Shown one piece after another: positions 17,214-26,973 of a stretch of 64,000 nucleotides of DNA (position 1 is its first letter; each line of letters opens with the position of its first letter). The stretch spans positions 1 to 64,000 of the forward strand of contig CAZIFQ010000015.1 of assembly GCA_964538375.1 (NCBI GenBank). The letters run 5' to 3'. Origin of the DNA: JAUUZQ01 sp964538375 (GTDB lineage Bacteria > Bacteroidota > Bacteroidia > Bacteroidales > GCA-2748055). Below the pieces are notes generated by a model that was not told where the DNA came from, made no database searches, and saw only the letters and a program-made list of their open reading frames with translations. A program made the translations under genes and the position numbers.

Positions 17214-20200
17214 TTCATCTCAAATTCATCCACCTCTTCAGGAGTCTCAGTATATTCAAATTTCTGAATAAATCTGCCTAAACGCTGACCCGATGCCTCA
17301 GAATAAACGTATTGCGGCAAACCATCTTTTGCCTTCAATTTTCTTTTCTTGGTAGAAAGCTCATTGAATACCAGGTTAAAATCCGGATTAGAGGATAAGG
17401 CCTGAAGCACCCCGTTGCTGTAGGCAATGTAATACCATGTCCTGTTATCTGGCTTAAGATAAATATCAAATATATCTGCACCTTTATCTACAAACTCAAT
17501 ATACGCGTTCACCTTCTTATTGATCTGTACACCTCCTATCATACCAATTCCAATTTTACCGTTGTACCTGAAAGAGTTAGTCTCCTGGTTCCATCTCAGG
17601 TAAACATCATTAAGAAAGATGGTGTAATTCAATTCTTCAGGAATCTCAGGATAATTGCCATAAAGTCCAAGGTCAGTTTCAAGCTTATCTGATATCTCCT
17701 CCCCGACCATATTTTTCATCCCCAGCTTATAAAAAGGTGTTGTCAAATCTACCGGCTCAAGGTCAGCCAAACTGTCAATTTCATTTCCAAATACCATCAT
17801 TGCTTCAGGACTAAAGAAGAAATCCAGTCCCATAAGCATATGTATTTTCATTTCGTTACTATCAATATCGTGGACTACATCACCGGTAGTCATCATTTTC
17901 ACACGACCAAAGTCAAGTTTCATGTCCAAATCTCCCTCACCATAAATCTTGCATGAATCTGTCTCCAACCTGAGGTAATTCCCTTCACTGCTCATATCCC
18001 GGAGCTTCGACTCTTTCGCAATCTCGTAATATTCTGTCTGCTTATCGTAAAAGAGAAATCCTCTGGGTGTAATGATATTCTTATCGTAAGGTCCTTTCCT
18101 TTCAGACAAAAATGCAGGATATGCATGTGTAGAATCTCTTGCTATCATTGGACTGGCACTGATCGGATTTAGTGCATAGTTCTGGATATTCCTTACAACA
18201 GGAATAAGTATACTGTCGGGATTAATCCTGGCTTCAAACTTCATCCACTGTTTATCTATATTACAGGCATGCGGTAACCTGACACCACCTGAAAAAGTAA
18301 ACAGTGGATTTTCTGCATTCAACTTTATCTCTCCCATATATTCCATATAAGGACTCAGCATAAATTCATCCTCAGCTTCCACTTTCCCTGTACCCTGTGT
18401 TTCAAGGGATTTATCAACTTCAACAGTGCTTAATAAGAAGGGGTATATAGTTCCATACTCATCGACGTAATCACACATAGCTGACCCTTTAAAATATTTG
18501 CTGGAACTAATTTCAACATCAGCATTATACAGGTTATGATATCTTGAGGAAGTATTAGCCATTATCTTCGCCATTCTCAGCTGCGACATTATTGCTCTAT
18601 CCAGGATCTCAACATCTCCTCCCGCTGGAAAGATATATGAATCCCCAACCTCTATAAATGGTACTTCATCTGCATAAATCCTTTTCTTCTGGTAATTAAA
18701 GATAGCCACAGGAGCAACAAAATTCAATGAATCCTGGTCTGCATGTCTGGAGAGGTAGGTAGGACCATTGATATTCAAAGAATCAATTCCAATATCGATC
18801 TGATTCTCAGGAATGGATTTATTTTGCGAGAGCTTCACTTCCTTCCTGTCCATGAACCAGTCTACCTGGTCAAGCCGCGTTTCATAGAGGTTTGAAGGAA
18901 ATTCGATAAGCGTATAGTCTTCATTCGCAACAAGGGTTCCTTCTCTTGATTTCAGATTCACATCTACAGATACATTATTTGTTATAAGTGTAAAATCATC
19001 CTGCATTCCTGGCCTGATTCTCACACCAGCCGAATCAGAGAATATACGGTGTGCTTCGAAATTAAGGCGATTAGATTCAATTACTCCATCCGGGACACCA
19101 ATTGAGCCATTCCCAGATAATCCGGCAGGCCTCAGAGCCAGGTTGCCTCCAAACTTAGTACCATCGTTAAACATGCTAAAGACCTCATCAATCCGCTTAA
19201 TCCTCATTAGATCATCTGCAGGAATAAAGCTGATTTTTGTCTCCGTATTTTTAACTAAGGGATAACTGGTAGCTTCCAGCTTCTCCCGTTCAAGGAACTC
19301 ACGTGATTTGGTAGTAATTGAGTCGGGATAAAACAGAAAATCATCAGACCAGGTAGTAGATGTAAGATAATCCATTGACCCATAACCATGTAGGCCATTA
19401 CTACTCATCTCTATATCATTATAGAATGTGGCCTTACCGTTAAACAGGGGCATGCCCTCTTCGGGTGTTGTCATATAAAAACCAAGGGAGTTATCGGGTC
19501 TCAGAGACATTTCCATCTCCATTGGCGGCATAATATCTGCTGAGACAAATATTCCATCCATCCTCATTGCTGTCTTGGTAAAGTTGTCCAGGCTGTCAAT
19601 AGAGAATGGCTCCAGTTCAAAATAGAATCTCTCCCGGTCATACATACCATCCTGAATACTATTCTCATCAAAATAGATATACGATTTCTCCCGACTGGTA
19701 AATACCGGGTAATCAGGATAATCTGCCAATCCTGATTTGTTGAAGGGAGCATCAATGAGTAGCTCACCTGTTATATTTTCAATCTTATTGTCAATATTGG
19801 TAAGCATATCCTGGCCATAACTATTTCTCTCCCCGGTTTTAGCGCTTATAGAAAGTGAATCAATATTCTGAAGATTAATGAGAAAATAGTCGTATTCAAA
19901 AAAGAAATTCTGACCATAAAATTTGAACAGCCCCGCATCGATAACACCATCGAACTGAAAATTCCTGTTCCGTTTCATGATAATGCTGTTGTTGGTTGGC
20001 ACTAACCTTACATTCTGTGAATCACTCAGGAATATATTTTGTATTCCATTGATAGTTAAATCTTTGGTTTTCAGATCAAGAATAGCATTTTCCAATCCAG
20101 ATGATGTATGTGATCTAAACCTGATTACATCATAGTCCCGTCTCTGCATATAAGCATCAATGTAATCATACAATTTTGCCCTGACGGTTATTTCATCTTT

Positions 20201-21694
20201 TTCAAAGTCAAAGTATATGAAACCAAGCCTGGACAAATCCATCAAACGATGTCTCTCCTGGGAAGGATCAGTACCCATATATGCAGCATAAGAAAGAACA
20301 GGAAAATTGTCGATTCGAACCATTTGTGCGTAATTGTACAAATCTTCAAGTGGATTTGTATACTCCAATATATTTTGAAGACTATTATATACCTGATCGT
20401 TATAGAAATCGTATGATTCGAACCAGGCATTGCCCATTGAAGTTGCCTGTGCTGCCTGGAACTTTATCTCCTTCTCTTTCCTGTTCCAGCTCAATTCTGC
20501 AAAATTCATATCTATCTTGTGATAAGAATTGGTATATGGCCCTTGTGAATTGTAGTCCTCAGACTTTATTAATCTTAGGAGCTCATTATTAATATTATAA
20601 TTCATAATTACATCAGGGTGGTAAATTGAATCATCCTCTATATAAACATATGCTTCAGCATGATCAGTCATGATAGCTGAACTGCTGAATCGAAAAACAT
20701 CTGACACCATTTTTGTTCTTAGCGTATCTTCATAAAAGATTTCAATAACGGCTTGTTTGCCTTCTTCTGTTGTACCTGCCAGGTGTGCGCCTTGCATCGA
20801 CAGTCCTCCTGAATAATTTACTCCCGGTACAAAATCCTTCAGAACATAACTACTTTGGTAGGTAAAGAATTTAGGATACTTTACCTGTTGCCTGGTCTTA
20901 GCAAAACTTACTTTATCTTCTATTCTACCTAATACAGGAGTATCGAATAGCGTTTTATGACTTAAATAGGCGTTTTCTGAGGAGTATTCAGGAATGGTGA
21001 GGTTTATCTTGTAATTTACCAGGGTAGCAAAAGTCTCTTCCGGATTAAACCCGGCCTTGTCCCAGTAAACGGTTCCCTTATCCCCGGAAAAAGTAAGCTT
21101 CATCAGATCAACTGTTCCACTTACATCATATACTTTTATGCTATCATCCCTGGTGTAACAAAACAAGGTAGCTGATGTAACTTCAAGCTTCAGCGAGTCG
21201 GTGTAAACAAACCTGTACTGGGCATCCTGCATCTTCCAGGTTAGCGATTTTGACCTGTAAAGTACTTCTTTATCAAGTATTTGTAAGGAGCTGTTTTGAA
21301 AGTTATTCATATCCTTCAGAAGCAATTCTTCAGATTCAAGAAGGCTTCGATATCCGCTTAACCAATCTTTGTAACCAAGCTGTGTTTTATCTTCCACAAG
21401 AAATTCATTCAGAATAGCCAGGAATTTTATGAAGTGCGGCTTTGCCTTAAATCGCTTCTGCCTTTTGATATCACAAAGTTGCATAATTTCAGTCCTGTCC
21501 TGTGGATTCATATCACTCCAGGAGGATTTAAACGCTTCATACACTGCCGCTTCGCTTTTATTAAGCCCAGCGCCAAATATAGCATCCAATTCGGTAATGA
21601 ATTTGCCGGTGTCCTGGGAAAACTCGCTCATATTCTGAGCTTGAACAAAAGAAAATGAAATCGCCAGGGAAACGATCAGGATTAGCTTCTTCAT
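17207..21694 (-). CDS. Very large secreted protein of unknown function (1495 residues)
   Basis: It has a clear signal peptide (MKKLILIVSLAISFSFVQAQ) and then nearly 1480 residues of extracytoplasmic, predominantly beta-type sequence. No transmembrane segment, protease motif or type IX sorting domain is visible. Several loosely similar blocks alternate short strand-like stretches with DSL/DSI turns, for example around residues 590-620, 880-1000 and 1300-1400, suggesting an internally repeated fold. The C-terminus (RLGRFIQKFEYTE) is basic then acidic. I do not recognise the family, though large single-copy proteins of this kind occur across Bacteroidota. A -7 box at 21718-21725 (TATATTTG) suggests its own promoter. 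Confidence 0.8.
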   Translation of the reverse strand: MKKLILIVSLAISFSFVQAQNMSEFSQDTGKFITELDAIFGAGLNKSEAAVYEAFKSSWSDMNPQDRTEIMQLCDIKRQKRFKAKPHFIKFLAILNEFLVEDKTQLGYKDWLSGYRSLLESEELLLKDMNNFQNSSLQILDKEVLYRSKSLTWKMQDAQYRFVYTDSLKLEVTSATLFCYTRDDSIKVYDVSGTVDLMKLTFSGDKGTVYWDKAGFNPEETFATLVNYKINLTIPEYSSENAYLSHKTLFDTPVLGRIEDKVSFAKTRQQVKYPKFFTYQSSYVLKDFVPGVNYSGGLSMQGAHLAGTTEEGKQAVIEIFYEDTLRTKMVSDVFRFSSSAIMTDHAEAYVYIEDDSIYHPDVIMNYNINNELLRLIKSEDYNSQGPYTNSYHKIDMNFAELSWNRKEKEIKFQAAQATSMGNAWFESYDFYNDQVYNSLQNILEYTNPLEDLYNYAQMVRIDNFPVLSYAAYMGTDPSQERHRLMDLSRLGFIYFDFEKDEITVRAKLYDYIDAYMQRRDYDVIRFRSHTSSGLENAILDLKTKDLTINGIQNIFLSDSQNVRLVPTNNSIIMKRNRNFQFDGVIDAGLFKFYGQNFFFEYDYFLINLQNIDSLSISAKTGERNSYGQDMLTNIDNKIENITGELLIDAPFNKSGLADYPDYPVFTSREKSYIYFDENSIQDGMYDRERFYFELEPFSIDSLDNFTKTAMRMDGIFVSADIMPPMEMEMSLRPDNSLGFYMTTPEEGMPLFNGKATFYNDIEMSSNGLHGYGSMDYLTSTTWSDDFLFYPDSITTKSREFLEREKLEATSYPLVKNTETKISFIPADDLMRIKRIDEVFSMFNDGTKFGGNLALRPAGLSGNGSIGVPDGVIESNRLNFEAHRIFSDSAGVRIRPGMQDDFTLITNNVSVDVNLKSREGTLVANEDYTLIEFPSNLYETRLDQVDWFMDRKEVKLSQNKSIPENQIDIGIDSLNINGPTYLSRHADQDSLNFVAPVAIFNYQKKRIYADEVPFIEVGDSYIFPAGGDVEILDRAIMSQLRMAKIMANTSSRYHNLYNADVEISSSKYFKGSAMCDYVDEYGTIYPFLLSTVEVDKSLETQGTGKVEAEDEFMLSPYMEYMGEIKLNAENPLFTFSGGVRLPHACNIDKQWMKFEARINPDSILIPVVRNIQNYALNPISASPMIARDSTHAYPAFLSERKGPYDKNIITPRGFLFYDKQTEYYEIAKESKLRDMSSEGNYLRLETDSCKIYGEGDLDMKLDFGRVKMMTTGDVVHDIDSNEMKIHMLMGLDFFFSPEAMMVFGNEIDSLADLEPVDLTTPFYKLGMKNMVGEEISDKLETDLGLYGNYPEIPEELNYTIFLNDVYLRWNQETNSFRYNGKIGIGMIGGVQINKKVNAYIEFVDKGADIFDIYLKPDNRTWYYIAYSNGVLQALSSNPDFNLVFNELSTKKRKLKAKDGLPQYVYSEASGQRLGRFIQKFEYTETPEEVDEFEMNQ

Positions 21695-21717
21695 AGAATT
21701 TAAATTTTATACTCTAT

Positions 21718-21725
21718 CAAATATA
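21718..21725 (-). promoter_or_regulatory. Putative -7 promoter box of the 1495-residue protein
   Basis: The minus strand reads TATATTTG, a full consensus match, 23 bases before the start codon. It straddles the 5' side of the prmA stop region. The best TTTG upstream is 22 bases away rather than 19. Confidence 0.35.
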
Positions 21726-21727
21726 AA

Positions 21728-22192
21728 TCAATTCCTCTTTCCTTTTTCAAAAATTATTGACAACCAATTGTTTTCCTGGAGAACGCTCTTAAAGATTAAT
21801 CCGCAATCCTTTGCTTTCTCCAGAATAATTTCCTTGTCCTGCGGAAGTATACCAGAAATGATAAGTGTTCCTTTGTACCTGAGTGAATCACAATAAGCTA
21901 ACATATCATTCAACAAAATATTCCTGTTAATGTTGGCCAGAATTATATGAAACTGCTGGTCCTTAATTGCATTTACATCCCCCTTTTCAATGACCAGGTT
22001 GCTGCAGAGATTCACCTCTGCATTCTCAATACTATTTCTGACGGCCCAGTCATCAATATCAATACTCAATACTTTTTCACAGCCCAGCTTCGATGCCAGG
22101 ATTCCAAGCACTCCGGTTCCACAGCCCATATCCAGCACTTCAGTAGAACTTACATCGCTCAGACCCGAAAAAGTATATTCCAGGTAGTTCAT
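21728..22192 (-). CDS. prmA: Ribosomal protein L11 methyltransferase with an internal deletion
   Basis: Family role: trimethylation of ribosomal protein L11. The ORF is 154 residues, against about 275 usually. It opens with MNYLEYTF, the normal PrmA N-terminus. Within about 12 residues it passes into the SAM-binding motif EVLDMGCGTGVLGILASKLG, followed by SIDIDDWAVRNS, ILANINRNILLNDM and a normal C-terminus (ENNWLSIIFEKGK). The L11-binding N-terminal domain and the FGTGHHETT segment before motif I are absent, about 120 residues, with the frame kept. It may be non-functional. It sits 28 bases after tpiA in the same direction. Confidence 0.85.
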   Translation of the reverse strand: MNYLEYTFSGLSDVSSTEVLDMGCGTGVLGILASKLGCEKVLSIDIDDWAVRNSIENAEVNLCSNLVIEKGDVNAIKDQQFHIILANINRNILLNDMLAYCDSLRYKGTLIISGILPQDKEIILEKAKDCGLIFKSVLQENNWLSIIFEKGKRN

Positions 22193-22220
22193 ATGTATGA
22201 TGTATCTTTCCTATATTATA

Positions 22221-22970
22221 CTAGTAAGCATTAACAATTTGTATAAAATCATCTGCTTTCAGCGAAGCGCCGCCAATAAGTCCGCCGTCAACATCCGGAT
22301 TTGCAAACAGTTCTTGTGCATTGGAGGGCTTACAACTTCCACCGTATAAAATAGTCATATTATCAGCTACAGTTGCATCAAACATCTCGACCAGGAGGTC
22401 TCTGATATATTTATGCATTTCCTGTGCCTGCTCAGGAGATGCAGTTACTCCTGTACCAATAGCCCAAACCGGCTCATAAGCAATAACTACATTTTTCATA
22501 TCCTCAGCGTTCAGATCTTTAAGACCGTCAAGAATCTGCCCTTTGATCACGTCGAAAAATTTTCCGCCTTCACGCTCTTCCAACACCTCTCCACAGCAGT
22601 AAATAGGTGATAGATTTTTTGAGAGTACGAGTTTAACTTTTTTGTTAAGTAATGCATTGTCTTCATTGTAATATGCCCTTCTTTCAGAGTGACCAAGTAT
22701 CACATATTTTACTCCTGAGGAGATAAGCATATCTGGAGAAATCTCTCCTGTGTAGGCACCACTTTCTTCTGAAGCGCAATTTTGTGCAGCCAGCTTCACC
22801 TCGCCAATTACCTCACTCACCTTGGCCAGGTGTATATATGGGGGAGCAATGATCATTGTTGCATCACTAGTTTTATTTTTTGCTGTTTCTTCAACTGCTT
22901 TTGCCAGTTCAAGTCCGTCGTGTAACAAAGTGTTCATTTTCCAGTTACCGGCAACAATTTTTTCTCTCAT
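22221..22970 (-). CDS. tpiA: Triosephosphate isomerase
   Basis: Interconverts dihydroxyacetone phosphate and glyceraldehyde 3-phosphate. The 249 residues carry all active-site elements: N and K in AGNWKMN (residues 6-12), the catalytic His in LGHSERRAYY, the catalytic Glu in AYEPVWAIGTG with the flexible loop, and the phosphate-binding LYGGSCKPSNA and VDGGLIGGASL. The shortened prmA follows it. Confidence 0.97.
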   Translation of the reverse strand: MREKIVAGNWKMNTLLHDGLELAKAVEETAKNKTSDATMIIAPPYIHLAKVSEVIGEVKLAAQNCASEESGAYTGEISPDMLISSGVKYVILGHSERRAYYNEDNALLNKKVKLVLSKNLSPIYCCGEVLEEREGGKFFDVIKGQILDGLKDLNAEDMKNVVIAYEPVWAIGTGVTASPEQAQEMHKYIRDLLVEMFDATVADNMTILYGGSCKPSNAQELFANPDVDGGLIGGASLKADDFIQIVNAY

Positions 22971-23344
22971 AATAGGTCTGTATTTTATGGTTTGAAATTA
23001 AGTAGGTAAAGATAGTAAAAAGTGAACAGAGTGAACTAGGCCGCGGGCTCTCCAAAAGAGATATTGCGCTGAGTGAAATAGACGATTAAACAGAATGCCC
23101 TGTTAAAACAAACGTACATTTAATGCTATTGATGGACTATTGCAGATGAGAAAAGAAATTCGAAATGTTAAAACGAAAAACAATACTCCTTGGTTAACTA
23201 CTGATTTATAATATGTTAAGCAATAAGAATATAAATAACGCCCATCTGAAGAACCCGGGACTGTTTAGCAAAGTAAAAAAAGATTAATTTTGCATCTTTA
23301 TGTATTCTATCTATCATATATAACCTAATGGATCATAGACTCTT
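22971..23344. other. 374-base intergenic region between tpiA and a hybrid histidine kinase
   Basis: It separates two divergent genes. No ORF with a convincing protein, tRNA or hairpin was seen. Near the right end is a perfect -7 box (TAATTTTG, 23285-23292), about 50 bases before the kinase start, with a weak TTTA about 17 bases upstream as a possible -33 box. Confidence 0.5.
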
Positions 23345-25522
23345 ATGAAAGAATCTATTATAATAGCCTTACTGCAAAATACAGCCATATTACTGGCTTT
23401 TGCGATGTTGTATGAAAACTTCTGGATTAAAAATGAGCGTTCTAACAGCTTACTTAGAAAGATCACTGTTGGTGTTATATTGAGTGGAATTGGTATTGTG
23501 CTAATGTATACACCCTGGACTTGGGTTCCAGGAATAGTTTTCGATACTCGTTCGGTTATGATTTCTATTGCAGGTTTGTTTTTCGGTCCTATTCCAACAC
23601 TGGTTACAATGGTTATAACCAGCCTGGTAAGATTGATAATGGGTGGAGATGGCCAATGGATGGGCATTGCAGTAATTATTACCTCGGGAACCATCGGTTT
23701 GTTGTGGAGGAAATACAGGCCAGCATGGAAATCGAAGAGATATTACCTGGAATTATTAGCTATGGGAATTACTGTGCATATCACCATGTCTTTATGCACT
23801 TTTCTTCTTCCACCAGAAAGCATACTCCCGACCTTAAAAACAATTGCTCTTCCCCTGATTTTAATCTACTCACCAGCTACTGTTTTGCTAGGTACTATCA
23901 TGATTAAACAATACAAAAACAGGGAGAACAAGAATGCACAAATTAAATTGGTGGAGTCTGAACGCAGATTGACACAAATTCTTGAAAGTGGAAATATAGT
24001 ATCACTTCTGTTAAATAAGGACGGAAGTATAAAATATTGCAACAATTATTTGCTACAAATTACTGGTTATTCACTTGATGAATTAGTGGGGAAAAACTGG
24101 TTTAACATATTCTTCCCATCCGATTCAAAAGATGAGTTATATCGACTGTTTCAGAACGATATTAGCTCCAAAAACTTATTCAACCATTTTGAAAATAAGA
24201 TCCTTTCAAAAAACAGAGAACAGATATATATTTCATGGTACAATACTACATTCCAGTCAGATTCGAATGAAGTAATTGGTATGGCCAGTATTGGAGTTGA
24301 TATTACTATCAGTAAAAACTATGAAATTGAGTTAAAGAATAAAAATATAGAGTACAAAGAAATAAACAGAAAACTGAAGGTAGCAAAAGAAAAAGCCGAA
24401 GAAAGCGAACGGTTAAAATCTGTCTTTCTTGCCAATATGAGTCACGAAATCAGAACTCCAATGAATGGCATCCTTGGTTTTGCTGATTTGATGAAAGAAC
24501 CCAATCTGTCTGGCGAAAAGCAACAAGAGTATATTGAAATAATTGAAAAGGGCGGAGCAAGATTGCTCAATATAATTAACAATATTATCGATGTTTCAAA
24601 AATAGAAGCTGGATTAATGAGTGCCAATGTGGAGGTGTCGGATATAAATGATCAAATCGATTATGTTTGTACCTTCTTCAAGCCCGATCTAGAAGCAAAA
24701 GGAATTCAGTTTTTCTGCAAAGTTCCTTCGCCAAAAGCAGAATTTTTAATAAATACAGATCGTGAAAAACTATTTGCAATTCTTACCAATTTAGTAAAAA
24801 ACGCCATTAAATTTACGCTTAATGGTTATATAGAATTCGGCTACACTATACAACCAGGAAAGTATCTTGAGTTTTTTGTCAAAGATACGGGCATTGGAAT
24901 ACCAAAGAATAAACAGGAATTTATTTTTGAACGTTTTATTCAATCTGATATTGAAGATAAAATGGCTCGGCAGGGAGCAGGACTGGGATTAGCTATTTCT
25001 AAAGCGTATGTTGAATTGCTCGGTGGTAAAATTTGGGTAGAAAGTGAAGAAGATAAAGGGTCGGTATTCCGTTTTACTATACCATACAAACCAATTACAG
25101 TACAAATCAAAAAACACCTTCCAAGTATCGATTCTGAAAGAAAGAAAGCCCCTCATGCTAAAGAACTAAAAATACTGATAGCTGAAGATGACGAAACAAC
25201 GGAAATGCTTATTTCAATTCAAATCCGTAAATTAAGTAAAGAGATTCTAAGAGCAAGAAATGGAAAAGAAGCCATAGAGATTTGTAAAAATAATCCTGAT
25301 ATTGATCTAATTCTAATGGATATTCAAATGCCTGTGCTTAACGGTTATCACGCTTCACAAGAAATACGTCAGTTCAATACAGATGTTATTATTATTGCAC
25401 AAACTGCTTTTGGCTTGTCCGGAGACAGGGAAAAAGCGATAAAAGCAGGGTGTAATGATCATATTTCGAAACCTGTTTCAACAGCAAATCTCCATGCCAT
25501 CATTGACAAATATTTCAGCTAA
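23345..25522 (+). CDS. Membrane-bound hybrid sensor histidine kinase
   Basis: 725 residues. An N-terminal membrane domain of several helices (about 5-195) contains the block WVPGIVFDTRSVMISIAGLF and GPIPTLVTMVITSLVRL, typical of the LytS-like 5TMR-LYT sensor. A PAS domain (about 205-325) is followed by a short coiled coil (KNKNIEYKEINRKLKVAKEKAEES). The dimerisation/phosphoacceptor domain has the His in MSHEIRTPMNG (about 365-375). The ATPase has N box NLVKNAIKFT, DTGIGIP and GAGLGLAI. A C-terminal receiver (about 600-725) has the phospho-Asp in ILMDIQMP. There is no output regulator nearby, so its target is unknown. Confidence 0.93.
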   Translation: MKESIIIALLQNTAILLAFAMLYENFWIKNERSNSLLRKITVGVILSGIGIVLMYTPWTWVPGIVFDTRSVMISIAGLFFGPIPTLVTMVITSLVRLIMGGDGQWMGIAVIITSGTIGLLWRKYRPAWKSKRYYLELLAMGITVHITMSLCTFLLPPESILPTLKTIALPLILIYSPATVLLGTIMIKQYKNRENKNAQIKLVESERRLTQILESGNIVSLLLNKDGSIKYCNNYLLQITGYSLDELVGKNWFNIFFPSDSKDELYRLFQNDISSKNLFNHFENKILSKNREQIYISWYNTTFQSDSNEVIGMASIGVDITISKNYEIELKNKNIEYKEINRKLKVAKEKAEESERLKSVFLANMSHEIRTPMNGILGFADLMKEPNLSGEKQQEYIEIIEKGGARLLNIINNIIDVSKIEAGLMSANVEVSDINDQIDYVCTFFKPDLEAKGIQFFCKVPSPKAEFLINTDREKLFAILTNLVKNAIKFTLNGYIEFGYTIQPGKYLEFFVKDTGIGIPKNKQEFIFERFIQSDIEDKMARQGAGLGLAISKAYVELLGGKIWVESEEDKGSVFRFTIPYKPITVQIKKHLPSIDSERKKAPHAKELKILIAEDDETTEMLISIQIRKLSKEILRARNGKEAIEICKNNPDIDLILMDIQMPVLNGYHASQEIRQFNTDVIIIAQTAFGLSGDREKAIKAGCNDHISKPVSTANLHAIIDKYFS

Positions 25523-25564
25523 TGAGATAATCTTTTCATTCGAATGTCAATTTATTGGACCATT

Positions 25565-26839
25565 TCATTTGGGATTCTTCCATGAGATATTATCCAAAAA
25601 ACTCGATTTACACATCCCTAAAACAATCAATAACAAAAGTGCTCCGTATGTGATTGTTTTATAATGCTGTGTTATTCTGTTTAAGGTTCTGCCTATAATG
25701 ACATCCGATGAAATGCTTGTAAGAATGAAGGATAAAATTAGCAGCAATATCACTATTTTCCATCTCCACGTAAGGAACTCCTGGTGGTCAAATTTATAAA
25801 GGAAGATCAGAAAATAAATAACATAAGCTACTGCAGGCAGCATCAAAACAAAGGCATATTTTTGTTGATGAGGAAAGATCAGTGGAATAAGCAAAAGAAG
25901 ATAGCTTAGCTCCCATATCTCATGTGTTTTTGATTTAGCCGGCTTGAACGGAGGGGTTCTAAGAAAATAGAGTGTAAAAAGAATAAGCAATACACGCACG
26001 GTATTCAAAACAATTGTAGCATACTTTAGATCAAGATTAACAATATGTCTTTGAAGTTCAACTTCACCACTTATTTCATGAAGAAGACTCGGTACCAGGG
26101 CAGTAAGACTATGGATTCCAATAGCGCTCTCAACCAGTTGATGATTGTCGAGAGGATTTACCTGTTTCCACCACTCCGCCAACAAGAAATTATTGTAATC
26201 GAAACCGATAAAAATTGCAGGCAAGAATAGAAAAACAAGGAAAAATACCAGTGTAATTAACACTGGCTTCCAACGATTCCTATAGACCAGGTATGGAATA
26301 AGAACAATGGGTAAAATCTTAATATTTATCGCCAATGCGAGTATCGCTCCTCCTCTTAACTTTTGCTTATTATTAAAGAAATGGATACTTTCCAACACCG
26401 ACCACAATAAATAAATGGTCATCTGTATCATCCCAAAATTGATGTGAATAAATCGTATTGTTAGCAAAAGAGTAAGACCTAATAACAAGTTCTTGCTCCT
26501 GGAATCGAATCCTTCCAATTTAAAATAATCAGTGATCAACATCCAGATACGATACAGAAAGAATACATTTAAAAGCAACCAAATCATGTTTGGTATAAAG
26601 TGCGGAAGCCCGGAAAAGGGAAACAGCAGTACCGCAAAGAGAGGACTATAAAAATACTTTCCGGAAGCTCCGCCCCCCAGATCGAACCAGAAATAATACA
26701 GATTCTCATGATCTTTCAGAGCTCTAGCTGCTTCAAGAAAAATTTTGAAATCACCTTTGCCCCTGGCTTCATTGATAATAAATGCAAGGCCGAGCAATGA
26801 GAGTATTATTATGAGAGTTATTCTGAGAGATTTTTTCAC
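25565..26839 (-). CDS. GT87/DUF2029-type membrane glycosyltransferase
   Basis: 424 residues with about ten hydrophobic helices. The layout is that of the mannosyltransferase-like DUF2029 family: an early DFKIFLEAARALKDHENLY segment with a short acidic motif after the first helix, the KYFYSPLFAVLLFPF motif, and INIKILPIVLIPYLVYRNRWK further on. Such enzymes use polyprenyl-phosphate-linked sugars at the outer face of the inner membrane. The acceptor here is unknown. It converges on the hybrid kinase gene. Confidence 0.8.
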   Translation of the reverse strand: MKKSLRITLIIILSLLGLAFIINEARGKGDFKIFLEAARALKDHENLYYFWFDLGGGASGKYFYSPLFAVLLFPFSGLPHFIPNMIWLLLNVFFLYRIWMLITDYFKLEGFDSRSKNLLLGLTLLLTIRFIHINFGMIQMTIYLLWSVLESIHFFNNKQKLRGGAILALAINIKILPIVLIPYLVYRNRWKPVLITLVFFLVFLFLPAIFIGFDYNNFLLAEWWKQVNPLDNHQLVESAIGIHSLTALVPSLLHEISGEVELQRHIVNLDLKYATIVLNTVRVLLILFTLYFLRTPPFKPAKSKTHEIWELSYLLLLIPLIFPHQQKYAFVLMLPAVAYVIYFLIFLYKFDHQEFLTWRWKIVILLLILSFILTSISSDVIIGRTLNRITQHYKTITYGALLLLIVLGMCKSSFLDNISWKNPK

Positions 26840-26973
26840 TCAATAAATTTACTTAAATAATTTATCTGTAAGTGGAAATATATTGAACAAAAATGAATGT
26901 AAGCAGTCTAATCCTGCTTAAGCTCACTTAGTCTTTTCTTTTGTTGGTCAATTAACTTCTGATACTTACCCTC

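Noticed and set aside
22971..23344. tRNA or small RNA gene in the tpiA-kinase gap
   Set aside because: No cloverleaf, CCA end or T-loop consensus (GGTTCGAATC type) could be found on either strand.
23345..25522. Hybrid kinase as part of the SiaB/STAS/Hpt pathway
   Set aside because: It is 30 kb away, with no shared operon or motif evidence; only a generic possibility.
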